A DNA stretch of 64,000 bases from Norana najaformis (lineage: Eukaryota > Annelida > Clitellata > Crassiclitellata > Hormogastridae), in the NCBI GenBank assembly GCA_964023275.1, contig OZ029929.1, positions 248,001 to 312,000 on the forward strand, read 5' to 3'. The first letter of the stretch is position 1, and every line of letters starts with the position of its first letter. Positions 11,585 to 23,460 of this stretch are shown here, in pieces. Made by a program: the position numbers and the translations under genes. Under the pieces are notes generated by a model, which worked only from the letters and a program-made list of their open reading frames with translations, was not told the DNA's origin and did no database searches.

Positions 11585-11800
11585 ATGAAAGAGTGGAGAC
11601 TGCTTATAGAGAAAAAGATCATCCTAGGCACAATTCCTGGATCCCGAGCTATAGTGGAAGACCCAAGGTGACATGGATAGACAACATCACGTCGTGAACT
11701 GAATTATCGTTCGATCAGTTATTATAGGAGACCAGGGACAGAAGCAGATGGCACAAAATTGTCCGTGGTGCAGCCAATCCTCGGCTCGAGGACGGTTGAT
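11585..11800 (+). mobile_element. RTE-like 3' end fragment
   Basis: Same family as 3010-3205: a decayed GTGGAGACTG...ATTCCTGGATCCCGAGC stretch followed by the CTCGGCTCGAGGACGGTTGA end. It lies within the Six3/6 intron. Confidence 0.7.
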
Positions 11801-11809
11801 TTCAAGTCA

Positions 11810-13080
11810 CTGTGGTTTAATGCGCATAGCCTTGGTGAGTCGTACAACGGGACACTTTCTGCGATTATTGTGCGTAGATTCAACGAATCCAACAGCTGCT
11901 CTGCGCATTCCGTTCCTTCTTCCTATCGATATAACGACCCTCAAACAGGAGCGCAATCTACCGACGCCAAACGCCCTGCAGCGTATATGCACCTCACGTG
12001 TGCTGCAGTGATTGAGCTCTGAAGAAGGCCATGTGTCCAGCTATAGCCTTGTGTACGTCTAAGTATAGGCGAGGCCTTTGGTTCGTTTTTGGTGACATCT
12101 GAAACTAAGTCGTTCTTCCGTTTAGCCCGAGGGAATGCCAACCGAAGCCGACAAATATTGTATTACACAGCGGCCACAATTGACCGCTTCTCTTCACAGC
12201 GCACCTGCCAATCAAGACAGCAGGTTTTCAGCGCTATGATTAAGGGCCATCTAACCCATACATGTATTCCCCGTCAGCAAGTGCCCGTCCGTCCGTCCGT
12301 CCATCCGCATGTAGGCATATATACGGTAGCTGAAGCGCATATACATAGGAGGCGATGACGAAAGTGCGAGAATTCTATCCGGCAGAAGAAAAAGAAGAAG
12401 ACTATCCTTGCCTTTGTCAATATATACCTACGGACATGCGCAGTCGTCGGAATTCAAAGATACAGACGGTAGCCGCCGCCGCCGGAGCTGGATTAGCCTC
12501 ACCTGTTCGCGCCGACTGTTTACCCATTATCTCTGGTGTCCATGGGCAAATAATCGCTAATTGTACAAGAATAACGGACGGACGGCGCAAAGTAAGCAGC
12601 TAGGTGCGAAAACGCTGGTCTGTGCAAACACCGCACACCGCTCCACCGTCCGTTTTGCCTGCAGACCGACCGACTGAAACCAGTCGATTCACAATGCACG
12701 GTTTCGACGGAACCGGTTTCAAATAATCCAACAATTTCTTCTCTCGTGATGCTATATATATATATTATATATATAATTATATGCATTGTCCTCAATTGGA
12801 TTTATGGTTTTATATAGTGCCTTTGTAATGTTCTTTAAAGATGCTAAACAAATAACCAGCTCCATCGTCAAAGTCAGGTTCAAGATCTATATGCAGACCG
12901 CCTTGCATAAAATTGGGTCATTTCATGCATGAGTGAACAGAATTCTAGACTTATAAAAGACTTTCTTCTGCAGTTCTGGAACTCATCATGTCACAATATA
13001 CATTCAGCTGAAACCATTTAGATCTCAACTGAAATATTTTTTCTCGCTGTGTCTCATCCCAATGTGAATGACTGCATCTT
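11810..13080. other. Six3/6 intron, mostly unique DNA, no coding exon seen
   Basis: Short open frames occur on both strands but none shows a recognisable domain. A small GCC-repeat patch is at 12473-12485 and TA-rich DNA at 12755-12783. It may contain regulatory DNA for Six3/6. Confidence 0.4.
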
Positions 13081-13086
13081 CTGCAC

Positions 13087-13545
13087 GAGTCTACAATATT
13101 TAGATTTGACAGTGGGTAACATGAGACAGTGTTATCTCTTGCGAAGCGAGTATTTGTCCTCACGAAGCGGTGGCAAGACCTGATGCCAGTTCCGATTTCT
13201 GGAAGAGCTTCCGTTCTGCTTCCGCAATCGGCTCCTCTGCAGTATAGTTCTTCCCATGTATTTGCCGTCTGCGTACCGTCATGAGAAGTAATAAGTCCAG
13301 TATCAGCCGGTAGTGGATAAGTGATTCTTGAATTAATTATCGCTTGAAATTTACGTCCACTTTCGAGATTTGGAGGCCCTGATTTCTTACGTGACAGAAG
13401 GAAGTGTCGCTGTTTAATGAGGCTAAGAATACTATTATCATGATTTGAGAAAGAAAGATTACTCTGTAGGATAATTCCAAGCAGCGTGACGCTTTCTATG
13501 GCTGCAGTACCTACTAACTGCGTTTATCCCTGATTTCAATATATG
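13087..13545 (+). repeat. Dispersed repeat, copy 1 of a direct pair
   Basis: About 460 bp sharing clear similarity with 15347-15815, for example GTGTTATCTCTTGCGAAGCG, TATAGTTCTTCCCATGTATT and CTGCGTTTATCCCTGATTTC. No TE class was recognised. On the minus strand both copies carry an RRRQIHGKNYTA-like translation, so a coding origin is possible. Confidence 0.8.
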
Positions 13546-13820
13546 AATATATAACAGCTCCTCGCCCCTTTCTCTCTCTTGTCTTCAGGAAACCGAACTT
13601 GGCTCTTGACACAACATCTTTGGACAACCCCACTGACTAGACGCAGCGCTTATGAATAAGCTGGTACCTTGCGCTTAGCTTTTAAGTAGCGCTTTTGAAA
13701 TTTCGAGTTTGCGATTACAATTACGAGTATTTGTGATGAACTGGCGACTTTTTTGTTCAGTTTGTTTTGTTCTGTCCTATAGGCCTACTACACAGAGACG
13801 TTATTGTGCTGATTGGTTGC

Positions 13821-13861
<41 letters not shown>

Positions 13862-13863
<2 letters not shown>

Positions 13864-15154
13864 AGCATGGGCAAATTACACAGTAAAATGTAATTGAATT
13901 ACAAATTACTTTTTAAAATGTAATTCAATTACCAATTACAAATTACTTTAGAATTTCCATCGAAAATACAAATTACAAATTATGTAATTTCAAAATACTA
14001 AAATTACAAATTACGTACAGCAATTTAATGCAGTTGAAACAGGAAACACGTGCTTTCTTTACACCTTTTATTTTGTATTACACTGTCTGAAACCGTTTAT
14101 TTAGTTTTCTTTAAGAAGCTAAAAATGTTCAAATAGGTTATCTGACAAACGGCTTCTGTTGGGCCTTAGAATCATACCTGCAAAACTAGAGTCTTTCTAT
14201 ACCGGCGCAGACGAAAGAATGGCAGTATTCAATTGTACAAATAATTTCTTTACAGTTGGGTATACCTGTGAAGTATCATTAGTCTTTCGACAATCTTCGA
14301 GATACTGCAACATTTCTTATTCGTTTTTGTTTCTTGTTGCAGAATTTGTGGCTTTGTATACTTTTTACTGCTAAAAACAAAGAATTCATCATCTTCCTCA
14401 CCTTTTTCCACACCACTGGTAGTAGCCCTATTATTTTGTTCATTACTATAGCGACATCTCTGTAGACATTGTTGCCAGTAAGCCCTTCATTTGCTTTCGC
14501 GAGTCTTCAAACTTTGGAGGTAGCCAACGTAATTTGAAATATGGACGAGAGTAGTAAATATAGAAAGGATTGCATTCTGACCTTAATTCGAGAAAAGATT
14601 GAAAACGTTGGTAAAATCCATGTTTGAATGGCTAATAGAGTTGGTAGGAGTTGTCCGGAATAGCAGTTATCATGACCCTGCATGCAATCTGTCCAAACCA
14701 GTATAGCGATATAGGCTTCAGTATCTGCATTTACTCATCCATGAAGCCCAATTGACATCCTTGAAGCATGATAGTTCTATAGAGTGTTCGTCAACTGTGG
14801 CTGCTTCTTACGAATTTTGGAGTCTCTGGTTCTAGTTATTAGTTGCAGGTGGTTCTATCCAGTTGTTTTCATGCTTTCGTATTTCTCAGGCTGCCACTCT
14901 GATTCTATTTTATTTATAAAATAAGTAAGGGGAATTTTCGACACACAAAGAATTTGAACATGATTAAACGAATAAAAGTATTCTGTAGAACTACGCTTTG
15001 TATTTTGAAATTACAAATTACATGAAAATAATGTAATTAAATTAGAAATTAGAAATTACTTTGATGCAGAGTAACTAAATACAAATTACCAATTACAATT
15101 GTAATTGAAATTACGTAATTTCAATTACACCAATTAAATTACTGCCCATCCCTG
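13862..15154 (-). mobile_element. hAT-superfamily DNA transposon, degraded
   Basis: The ends form terminal inverted repeats: CAAGCATGGGCA at 13862 and the complement of CAGGGATGGGCA at 15143-15154, the usual hAT end. The flanks are a probable 8-bp target duplication (TATATATA / TATGTATA, 7 of 8). Both subterminal regions are rich in ATTACAAATTAC-type motifs in opposite orientation. On the minus strand around 14110-14300 the translation gives a decayed hAT dimerisation domain: KKLFVQLNTAILSSAPV, then after a stop and a small disruption FAGMILRPNRSRLSDNLFEH. The 1.3 kb length means most of the transposase is missing. Confidence 0.8.
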
Positions 15155-15346
15155 TATGTATATATATCATCTATGTAAGTAAGCAAACAAGTAAGTGGCC
15201 TTCATTAGCATCGGTCGAGTTCAAATGCATTACACTGTATAGATCAGAGTTGCATACATATTTAAACAATATTATAAGACGAGCAAATATATTAGACAGA
15301 CGGCCTCGTGCGCGATTAAAGATAACTAAAGTTACAGCGATTCACA

Positions 15347-15815
15347 AATCTACTTTGTCTAAATTTGACAATGGGTGACATGAGAGGGTGTTATCTCTTG
15401 CGAAGCGAATATTTGTCCTCATGGAGCGGTGGCAAGAGCTGATGCCAGGGCCGGGAAAACACCGATTTCAGGAAGAGCTTCCAGTCTGCTCCAGCAGTCG
15501 GCTCCTCTGCAGCAGTATAGTTCTTCCCATGTATTTGCCGTCTGCGAGCCGTCATGAGAAATTCGGCATCAGGCGGTAGTGCATAAGTGATTCTTGAATT
15601 AATTATCGCTTGAAAACTGATGTCTCCCTTCAAGTTATGGGGCCCTGATTTCTTATGTATACGTGACTGAGAAGGAAGTCTCTCTGGTTAATGAGGCTAA
15701 GAATACTATTAACATGATTTGAGAAAGAAAGGTTACTCTGTAGGATAATTCCAAACAGCTTGACACTTTCTATGGCTGCAGTGTCTACTATCTGCGTTTA
15801 TCCCTGATTTCAATA
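15347..15815 (+). repeat. Dispersed repeat, copy 2 of a direct pair
   Basis: Direct copy of 13087-13545; the hAT element lies between the two. An 80-codon frame on the minus strand (15391-15633) is open in this copy but broken in copy 1. Confidence 0.8.
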
Positions 15816-15819
15816 CATG

Positions 15820-16440
15820 TATATATGTATGTGCATGCATGCATGCATGTATGTATGTATGTATGTATGCATGTGTGTGTGTGTGTGTATGATCGACACT
15901 CGATGATATGTACGTCGGGGTGGGTGTCAGTGCGTCGACAGGGCGATGAGCGATAACAGAGGAAATTGCTAATTCAACCGAGAACACTCGACACAACACT
16001 CTATGGCAGATCTCTAGAAGACGTCAACGCCGTCGACGGTCCATCTAGAGTTTCACTTAGCGACGGACACCTAGCGAGCGACTCTGTATATAGCCTCAGT
16101 GGATGCATCGGTCTTAACCTCTTCTCTTTCTAAGAGCCCGTTGCGCTCGAGTGGACACAACAGCCCTTGCGCTAATTTCCATTGTTGGCCAGGGCTCCGA
16201 TGCATGACGTCGCCGTGACGGATGTCAATCAGACCGCACGGCCTTTTGTCTGCAGCTCAGATGGAGTCTAACCTCTTAGACATACACGCGATGGGCAGAT
16301 GAAGTCGGGTTCTTATGCCTCGTTTATGGGGTACTGATGTTAGGTGCATGGGTGATAGATAGGAGGACAGATATTCATGATGTATCAGCTGCGCCGATAT
16401 TCATTTGATTCGGGTTCATTTTGCGGATGGTCTAATTAGT
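15820..16440. other. Six3/6 intron: microsatellite then a unique, CG-richer block
   Basis: ATGC/ATGT and GTGT repeats occupy about 15825-15890. From about 15905 to 16330 the DNA is unique and richer in CG than its surroundings, with no open frame of note, so it is a candidate intronic regulatory element. Confidence 0.35.
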
Positions 16441-16549
16441 CACCGAGTTTGACCTCTATCTCTCTCTATGTCTGTGTATGTATACACATATTGCTTCCTC
16501 TCTGTGTATCCCTCTGTCTTCCTCCTTCTCTGTCTGTCTGTCTGCCTGC

Positions 16550-16581
<32 letters not shown>

Positions 16582-17106
16582 ATGTCAATATATATATTTA
16601 TTTTTTCTCTCTCTGTCACTATATGTATTTATATTTTATGCCATTAAAGTAGAGTTTGTAACAGTGTCAGTTGCAATGTGCGTTTACCGGAGAAGAAGTT
16701 GTTCACTGCAAATTGGGTTGATTCGCATCCGCTGTAGGCAGATTATCATAATAACCAGAAGAATTCGAAACGGCCTCTTTTCCGATCTCTCTAAGTCGAT
16801 CAAAATTTCATATGCGATTTAGCTTTTAGTTTTCAGCTGCACAACTGAATGCACTTGTGCAGCATTAGAATAAATTGGTCCAAACTTTAGGTCTACGAAT
16901 AAATAGACTTTAGGCATTATTACTACGATAAGAAAAGTAGTTCCTTTCGTGAGAAGAAGAATTGCCTTCCTTGAAAACGATCAGAAAAGACTGAATAAGA
17001 AGCCAGATTTGAGGTCCCATAGGAATTAATGTTGAGGTTCATCTCGATGGCTCGTCTCTGCAGCTAGGGTTCATCGCAATTTATATATCCAGAACTCTGC
17101 ATATGA

Positions 17107-17300
17107 TGTATACATATGCAAATCATGACCTGTATTTGGAAATATAGGTCAAAATTTGTCTGGTACGGGATTCATGGTGCAGCTCATGTAAACATATGCA
17201 AATCATGACCTATATTTGGAAATATAGATCAAAATTTGCATGGTGCGGAATTCATGGTGCAGCTGTTGTATACATATGCAAACCATGAGTTATATTTGGA
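17107..17300. repeat. 80-bp tandem repeat with octamer motifs in the Six3/6 intron
   Basis: Two full and one partial unit (starting at about 17111, 17191 and 17271). Each contains TACATATGCAAATCATGACC or a close variant, so ATGCAAAT, the POU/octamer site, occurs at 17116 and 17196; the third unit has the mutated ATGCAAAC. Confidence 0.85.
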
Positions 17301-17309
17301 AAGATATAT

Positions 17310-18715
17310 TATACTATCGCATATATTTAGAAGAACAAAAACCACTAAATAATCTAGATGCAAATATTCAGTTGCATGCATAAATGTATATTTTCTAACG
17401 TACTTTAAATGAGTATAGTACTACTCACTCTATTTGGCATAGTCTCTCTATATAAATAATATATCAGCATTCGTATAAATGTATGTATGTGTGTATATAT
17501 GTATGTATGTGTGATATATGCAGAAGAAAGGTCTATGAATATGTATTCTCAATAATTCTATATATATATACACATGTAAGCCTATTTTAATAACAGTGTA
17601 AAGGCTAAACACCTAACACATTACAGATGCTCTGCTCATGCTTTCCTTGTGTATCTTTCGGGGTCTCTCTCTCTCTTTCTCTCTCTCTCCTCTCTCTGTA
17701 TATAAATATATATATTTATGGACACATACAAATATATATATATATATTTGGACATAAGAAGAGCATCCTCATCAGAAATCTAATGTAGTTTCATGCATGC
17801 ATACATACGTGGGCACCAAATAAATGCGCACATATAAATAAATAAGTAAATAAATAAATAAACGGAAGAATAAGTAAGTGAATAAAGAAGTTAAAGAAGT
17901 GGGTTATGCAGTATAAAATTAATATGCAATGCACGATCTTCCCAGTTAATAATAATAATAATAATAACAATAATTAACTTGTTGCCTGCACAATGCAGCG
18001 TTTTAATTCGATTGCCTTCGGGGGCCCTTTTGAGGAGCCGGACATCAGCGAAGATTAGCCATCTCAGAATATAATTTTTCTTCCGGATAATTTTTGACTT
18101 CTTGAGGGATCATAAATACCTCGGGGCAAAAAATAATAATAACAATAACAACAACAGCAACAGCAAGATTAGCCATCCCAGAACAATGCAATTTCTAATT
18201 TTTGAAATCCTGAGGGATCATACGTACTTTTTTTATTATTATTGTTGTTGTTGTTATTGTTATTATTATTATTTTTTTATTATTATTCTAACTAAATGTG
18301 TACGTGTTTATGTCTTGATGCTTAAAGAGCACGATGTCTAATTTTACACGTTGCGTATTTAAATGCATGCACTTCCTCTGTTTCCGAATCTTTATAAGCA
18401 TCAAATTCCCTTTGTTCAGAAATTGTATACCAATCAAAATTTCACATAAATGACGTCAACAAGCCGAGTGAAATAAAATGCTAAAAGCCAACCTGAAAAT
18501 TTCTGCTAATTAGATGCAAGAGAACGATGCGAATGCCATCACTGTTTTGTATCTGATTACCATAAATTTTCAGCATGTCATTCGTCATTTGCATAATTTA
18601 TACAGGCGTCTATATCTACAGGACTCTGAATGATATGCATGCATTCTATATTATATGCCATGTACTCTAAATATATTGTTATATCTGCGTTTATTAAGCG
18701 TAACTATATGACTAA
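17310..18715. other. Six3/6 intron, AT-rich, with small dispersed-repeat copies
   Basis: AT-rich DNA with TA-, TC- and AAT-rich patches. Two copies of a small repeat (GATTAGCCATC...CTGAGGGATCATA) sit at about 18052-18130 and 18163-18225; related copies occur at 24380-24460 (reverse) and 42205-42275. No coding potential was found. Confidence 0.5.
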
Positions 18716-18840
18716 GCATCAATCAATGGCGCTGAGTAATTGTGAGTGAAGGACTTGCTCAAAGTCCCTACACAGCTACCGTAATCTCCGCCTTACAAGT
18801 CAAACGCTCTAACCAATCGGCTACCGTGCCCCGTAGTACA
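18715..18840 (-). mobile_element. tRNA-derived SINE, family 2
   Basis: On the minus strand a tRNA-like head GCCGATTGGTTAGAGCG (A-box region) leads into GTAGGGACTTTGAGCAAGTC and CTTCACTCACAATTACTCAG. Related copies: 18945-19125 (minus), 24105-24240 (plus), 53755-53900 (minus). Confidence 0.7.
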
Positions 18841-18944
18841 TATATACACGTACAATACATAGATGCATACGACATACACAGATACATATATACATAATAA
18901 TATAGACGGACACACAGAAACGCAGGTATAGACAGAGTCAGAGA

Positions 18945-19125
18945 GCAGCTGTGAATGAAGGATTGGCCTTTAGGTCCATTAGGGCCATGCACAGTAACCG
19001 TCTCATGCAGAGGACGAGGCTCGAACCCGTAATCCCGGCGTTACAAGCCGAGTGATCGAACCAATCGATTAGCGTGACCCACATACAAGCCAGTCGCTCT
19101 AACCAGTCGGCTACTGTGTATTTTA
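18945..19125 (-). mobile_element. tRNA-derived SINE, family 2
   Basis: The minus strand shows an A-box-like GATTGGTTCGATCACTCGG and a B box GGGTTCGAGCCTC, then GAGACGGTTACTGTG. It lies next to 18715-18840. A second partial head occurs at 19082-19120. Confidence 0.7.
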
Positions 19126-19143
19126 CATATATATGTATATATG

Positions 19144-19209
<66 letters not shown>

Positions 19210-19211
<2 letters not shown>

Positions 19212-20061
19212 GACCACATATAAAGCGTTTTTCACAAACTCCATTATGTTCTTATTGACGCAGTGCTTTCAAATGAAAATTCTCAGGGGACTGAATTTTA
19301 ACCTGATCTTATCAGCTTTATGCATTGTTGCATATATATATATATATATACATATATATAACTGCCCGGATTGAATACTATATATAAATATACTGTGTAA
19401 AAATGCAGAAAGTCATACATGAATGCACACGCACGGGTAGGCAGACAGAAAGAGATGCAGACAGACAGAGAGGCAAACAGACAGAGGGGACGCATCTTTT
19501 ATGTAACACGAACAGCTTAAGAACCTAAATATAGTAGTTCTAACAGCAGGTATATAAAATTCCATTTCCACGCCGTCTCTCAAGAGTCTAGGAACTCTAC
19601 ACAAGGCTAAGATGTCTATATAAAGATTGTCATTTTGCGACTTATACATGTTTTAAAATTTCCTTCAAGTCAGCGTCTTCGATAATTAATTAATTGCTTA
19701 CAGAACCGAATTAAGAGTAGCAGGAAATATTTCTGTATGCAATTAAACTTAAAATCTCAAGCGTGACTGTAACTGTAAAACGGTGCATGCTAATAACACT
19801 TGCAGAGGACGGACGTGTCCTACGGACGCCTACGATTCCTCGCTCATGCAGTCGGTGGACATTTGGCGTGTTAACAAATGCAATACTTACTTACTTAAAA
19901 ACTTAAATGCACGTGCATACCTTTGTGAAAATGCTGAGCGGAGTTAAACTGCTTCTGCATGCTATGCACAATATCTTCTCGGCTGCATGTATACGTTCTC
20001 CGGAAAACACAATCCACTTCAGTAAAAGTGCAAATATGTAAAACCCCTTCCAAAGGATATT

Positions 20062-20092
<31 letters not shown>

Positions 20093-20540
20093 TTATTATT
20101 ATTATTATATGTCAGTTATTTCCAGCTGCATCGATCTTAGCAAGTAATATTTATTCAATTCGTAATCTATAAATTGCATTTTCATAAGAATCAGTTTTTC
20201 CATATTAACTTCAAATGAACTTCTATTATATCGGAGATCTCGTATGTTGTGTAAGGCTAACAGTGATGCATATCTGCATCGTCGCATAAATCTATGCATA
20301 TCTAGATATAAGTTTTCTACATACAGAATATATATATATATCTATATACATATTTATAAGCGAAAGAATCCATGCTTCGTTATATATAAGATTATATATG
20401 TATACATATGAATTCCTTTATTTTTATGCGCATCGTCTGCTGCAGTGTGCATCATGCATGCAGACGTTGAATGCATAAAATCCACGTAAAGGCTCTACAT
20501 AAAGCATAATGTTTCCGCAAGTTACATATGCGCACACATA
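19210..20540. other. Six3/6 intron, AT-rich; one (ACTT)-tailed repeat and a (TTA)n tract
   Basis: A dispersed repeat ending in TTAACAAATGCAATACTTAC lies at about 19805-19905; other copies are at 42290-42360, 48620-48690 (reverse) and 59960-60055. The ACTT microsatellite end suggests a retroelement 3' tail. (TTA)n is at 20058-20109. No coding potential was seen. Confidence 0.5.
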
Positions 20541-20548
20541 CATATACA

Positions 20549-20940
20549 GGTCCTACCGGAGGGGGCCAGTAGTCGCTTATGGTTTGGGCCTCGCATGGTA
20601 AGGGGCCTCATCTTTACTTACTGTTTTTCGTCTAAAATTAGAAAAATGTTCTTATTTGAACCAAAGATTTTCTAGTTATGGGTCGGTAACTAGCAACAAA
20701 TCTTTCGAATTCTTTTAATATATTTGTATTATTAATTATTAACATTTATTTCTCCGTTTTTGTATTATAAAACTCAATTGAGATTTAGTGTTATTATTAT
20801 TTATTATTCGTTTATTGATTAAAAAAATAAATTGACAACAGCCAATATACAAATTTGACATGAAACATTGTCAGGTTATGGGGAACAAGCGGTAGACCTA
20901 GACCACAGGACCTTAGTCCAGCTTAATTAGGACCACCAGT
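20549..20940 (+). mobile_element. Candidate MITE, copy in forward orientation
   Basis: About 220 bp (20549-20770) is similar to the reverse complement of 23215-23455, including CATGGTAAGGGGCCTCATCT and GTTTTTCGTCTAAAATTAG versus its complement. GG(T/C)CCT-type ends may be terminal repeats (GGTCCTACCGGAGGGGGCC). No coding capacity was found. Confidence 0.5.
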
Positions 20941-21451
20941 TAACATGCAATACCAGTGGCGACGTTGTTATATTATACACATTTTAAATCTTGACTATGG
21001 AAATTATAAGGTCACAAACATGAACTTCAGTGGGCTTATGATGTGCAAAATTCGAGATTGGGGACCTGTGTGCATCTCTAAATGGCCTCAGCTGTACATA
21101 TACACACGTACATACATACATATATATATACATTGATATATACATGCGTACATTAATACATACATGCATGCATGCATTGATAGAAGATTGTCATTTTGCG
21201 ACATATACATGTTTTAAAATTTCCTTAATATACCAACTATGATCGGATATATATGTATTTTATATATGGGTTTAGTATTTCGAAAACAATTAAAGACTCA
21301 TGTTTCCTAATTTTTTATATGTAAATTCATCCCTAGCGCCACACATACATTTGAGAAAACTTATTTTCGATAAATATTGTTCTATCGTAATTCACTCGTG
21401 TCCATTTATCAAGCGCCCGTATGTGAGGCTTTGAGACGGAATGTGACTGAC

Positions 21452-22119
21452 CTGTTTTTCGCAGCAGCTGCTCGGTCTCGTTGTCGTCGATTCTTGAACC
21501 AGTTTCCGACCTGTGTCGGCGTGAGACCGGTGGCGTGGGCCAGCTCCCTCTTCTTGGCTGGATTCGGGTAGGGATCCTGGAGGTACTTCTCTCTCAGCAA
21601 GTACCTCGTGCGCTCTTTGAAGCAGTGGGTCTTATGTTCCCCGTCCCAGATCGTCAGCGGCAGCGGGAACTTCTTCCGGACCCTGTACTTGTCGACTGGT
21701 CCGAGGGGTCGGCCTCTCAGTCTCTCCGCCTCCTGGTAGTGGGCTTCGAGCCAGATGGCCTGCAGCTTGGCATGCGACTCCTTCGTGAACTTGTGCGTCT
21801 CGAGGATGTGGTAGAGTTCCTTGAAGTTGCCCGTGTGGAAGGCGACGAGGGACCTGGCCCGCAGCACCGCCTCGTTCTTGTTGAGGGCTTCACAGGCCGA
21901 CGGGTTGACCGGAAGTGACCAGAGAAATCGACCGAGGCGTTCCAGATCGCCGCTCTCTTCGAGAGTCTCGCAGACCTGTGCCACCTGTTGAGGGGTGAAG
22001 TTCAGCATCGGGAGAGGGTGGAAGAGCAGCCCACTGGCTCCGCCTGGCGGTGGCGGTGGGGGCTGAGCAGCGAGGGCCGCGCCGAGCAGGAGACTCGGTG
22101 GCGGCCTGACTAGATCCAT
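21452..22119 (-). CDS. Six3/6: Six3/6 (Optix-type) homeobox gene, coding exon 1
   Basis: This exon encodes residues 1-222 plus two bases of a SIX-class transcription factor. The SIX protein-interaction domain spans about residues 39-152 and starts at the [20 protein letters not shown] segment. The homeodomain is residues 160-219, with the [16 protein letters not shown] end typical of Six3/6 ([11 protein letters not shown], not the Six1/2 or Six4/5 versions). ATG at 22119 is the first in-frame Met after an in-frame TGA 39 nt upstream. The exon ends inside an Arg codon (AAC AG|GTCAGT, donor 21451-21450), the same KNR position used by known Six3/6 genes. Homeodomain position 19, normally Trp in SIX proteins, is Lys here (residue 178) and position 14 is Tyr. 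The family acts in the nucleus in forebrain and eye patterning, often as a Groucho-dependent repressor. Read unspliced, the frame stops at 21409. Confidence 0.95.
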
Positions 22120-22620
22120 GGTCGCTCGTATTCGATTCCGGACACTTTGTAAAATCGCTCAACGGAGACTGACGCCACCTGGTGGCTGGCGACGTTACGA
22201 GGTTCTATTGTCTTTAAGACTGTGCGAAGATCATCGTAGTCGCTCTATCTGTCTGTCTATGATCGATCGTAAATCATTGTCTACACTTCGCCAGTCGCAG
22301 CCCGCAATCCATCTGTCATCGCTCCTCTTGTGACGATCGCTAAACGAAGGGGCGTGGCCTCGCCTGTCTCCACCCCTCCCACCGGTGGGCGGAGCTTGTG
22401 ATCATTGTCTCGGCGGGACATTGGGTAGCGTCACGTGGTCTCCGACAGCTGTCGATCAGTTGGTGCTCGGCAGGTGCGCTCGCGTGGGCCTGCTATGGCA
22501 ACGGACTGAGCAGTGATTGGTTGCCATGGGACGGTTGCAGAAGGAGATGGATCTATCGCAGCCATTGGCTCGTCATCTTTCACCATTTCGTCTCTGTAGG
22601 CAGCTGATGATAAATATCTG
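22120..22620 (-). promoter_or_regulatory. Six3/6 upstream region, CpG-rich with GC, E-box and inverted X-box-like half sites
   Basis: Immediately upstream of the Six3/6 start the DNA is unique and rich in CG. It has GC-box-like motifs (GGGGCGTGGC near 22350 and GTGGGCGGAGC near 22384), a CACGTG E-box near 22433, and a perfect 8-bp inverted pair ATGGCAAC / GTTGCCAT about 18 bp apart near 22494-22530, which resembles RFX X-box half sites. ATTGG (CCAAT) also occurs there. No transcription start can be fixed from sequence alone. Confidence 0.5.
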
Positions 22621-22727
22621 TTAACATCATAATGTGGCCGCCTGAGTTACGCATCGTTCATTCGATCAAAAATTTCTGCGAACTACAGACATTGTGTCCA
22701 TTATATGGCGATTTTAAGATGTATTGT

Positions 22728-22990
22728 GCGACACGGTGGTCTATCGGTAACGCGTTTGGTCAATGATCATGCGGTTGCGGGTTCGACTCCGTGTGACGAC
22801 CCTGGGCAGATTGTTTGCTCACACCATGCCTGTGTCACCAAGCAGTAGAATTTGGTGCCGGCTTAAGTTGGGAAGTAAACGACAAGTCCTGCGATGCGCT
22901 GGTCCCCCGTCCAGGACCTTGGGATTCGTCCATTGCCGGTTTAAGGACCTAAAGAAAAGGAAATGAACGCCTTCCCTACGTCTCACGCGT
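22728..22990 (+). mobile_element. tRNA-derived SINE, family 1
   Basis: The head ACACGGTGGTCTATCGGTAACG with B box GGTTCGACTCC is tRNA-like. The body (GTTGGGAAGTAAACGACAAG, CCAGGACCTTGGGATTCGTC) matches the copy at 56885-57160 end to end. It lies just upstream of the Six3/6 promoter region. Confidence 0.82.
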
Positions 22991-23109
22991 GCATGGGATA
23001 TGGGAAACCTCACTCTTACTCCGTGTATATCCACAGTTCAAACTCGTCCAATTTCTGTGCTGCCAAGACATAGCTACATATATGCTGTCATCACATATAT
23101 GTGATATCA

Positions 23110-23460
23110 TATACACTGGGCCCTTCAAAGTGTCAGAGGGACCCGGGTCACTGCAAATACAAGGCCCCCGGGTCTATTGTTGCACATCGTAAGTCTACTA
23201 AATCGCAGTTGTGAATTATAATACAAAATAGAAGAAATAAATATTAATATCTAATAATAAAATAAATTACAAGAATTCGAAGGATTTGTTCCCAGTTACC
23301 GAATCATAAATAGAAAATCTTTGATTCATATAAGAACATTTCTTTTTTATTATAAAGTAGACGAAAAACAGTATGTAAAGATGAGGGCCCTTACCATGTG
23401 AGACCTGGTCCAAATGGCCCTGCTGTATGGCCCCCTCTGATAGGGCCAGCGCACACATAT
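23110..23460 (-). mobile_element. Candidate MITE, copy in reverse orientation
   Basis: Inverted relative to 20549-20940; the two flank Six3/6 exon 1. Its ends, GGGCCCTTCAAAGTGTCAG and the complement of GGCCCTATCAGAGGGGGCC, look like imperfect terminal inverted repeats. Confidence 0.5.

Noticed and set aside
21481-21918. 145-codon plus-strand ORF opposite Six3/6 exon 1
   Set aside because: Antisense shadow of the SIX/homeodomain coding sequence.
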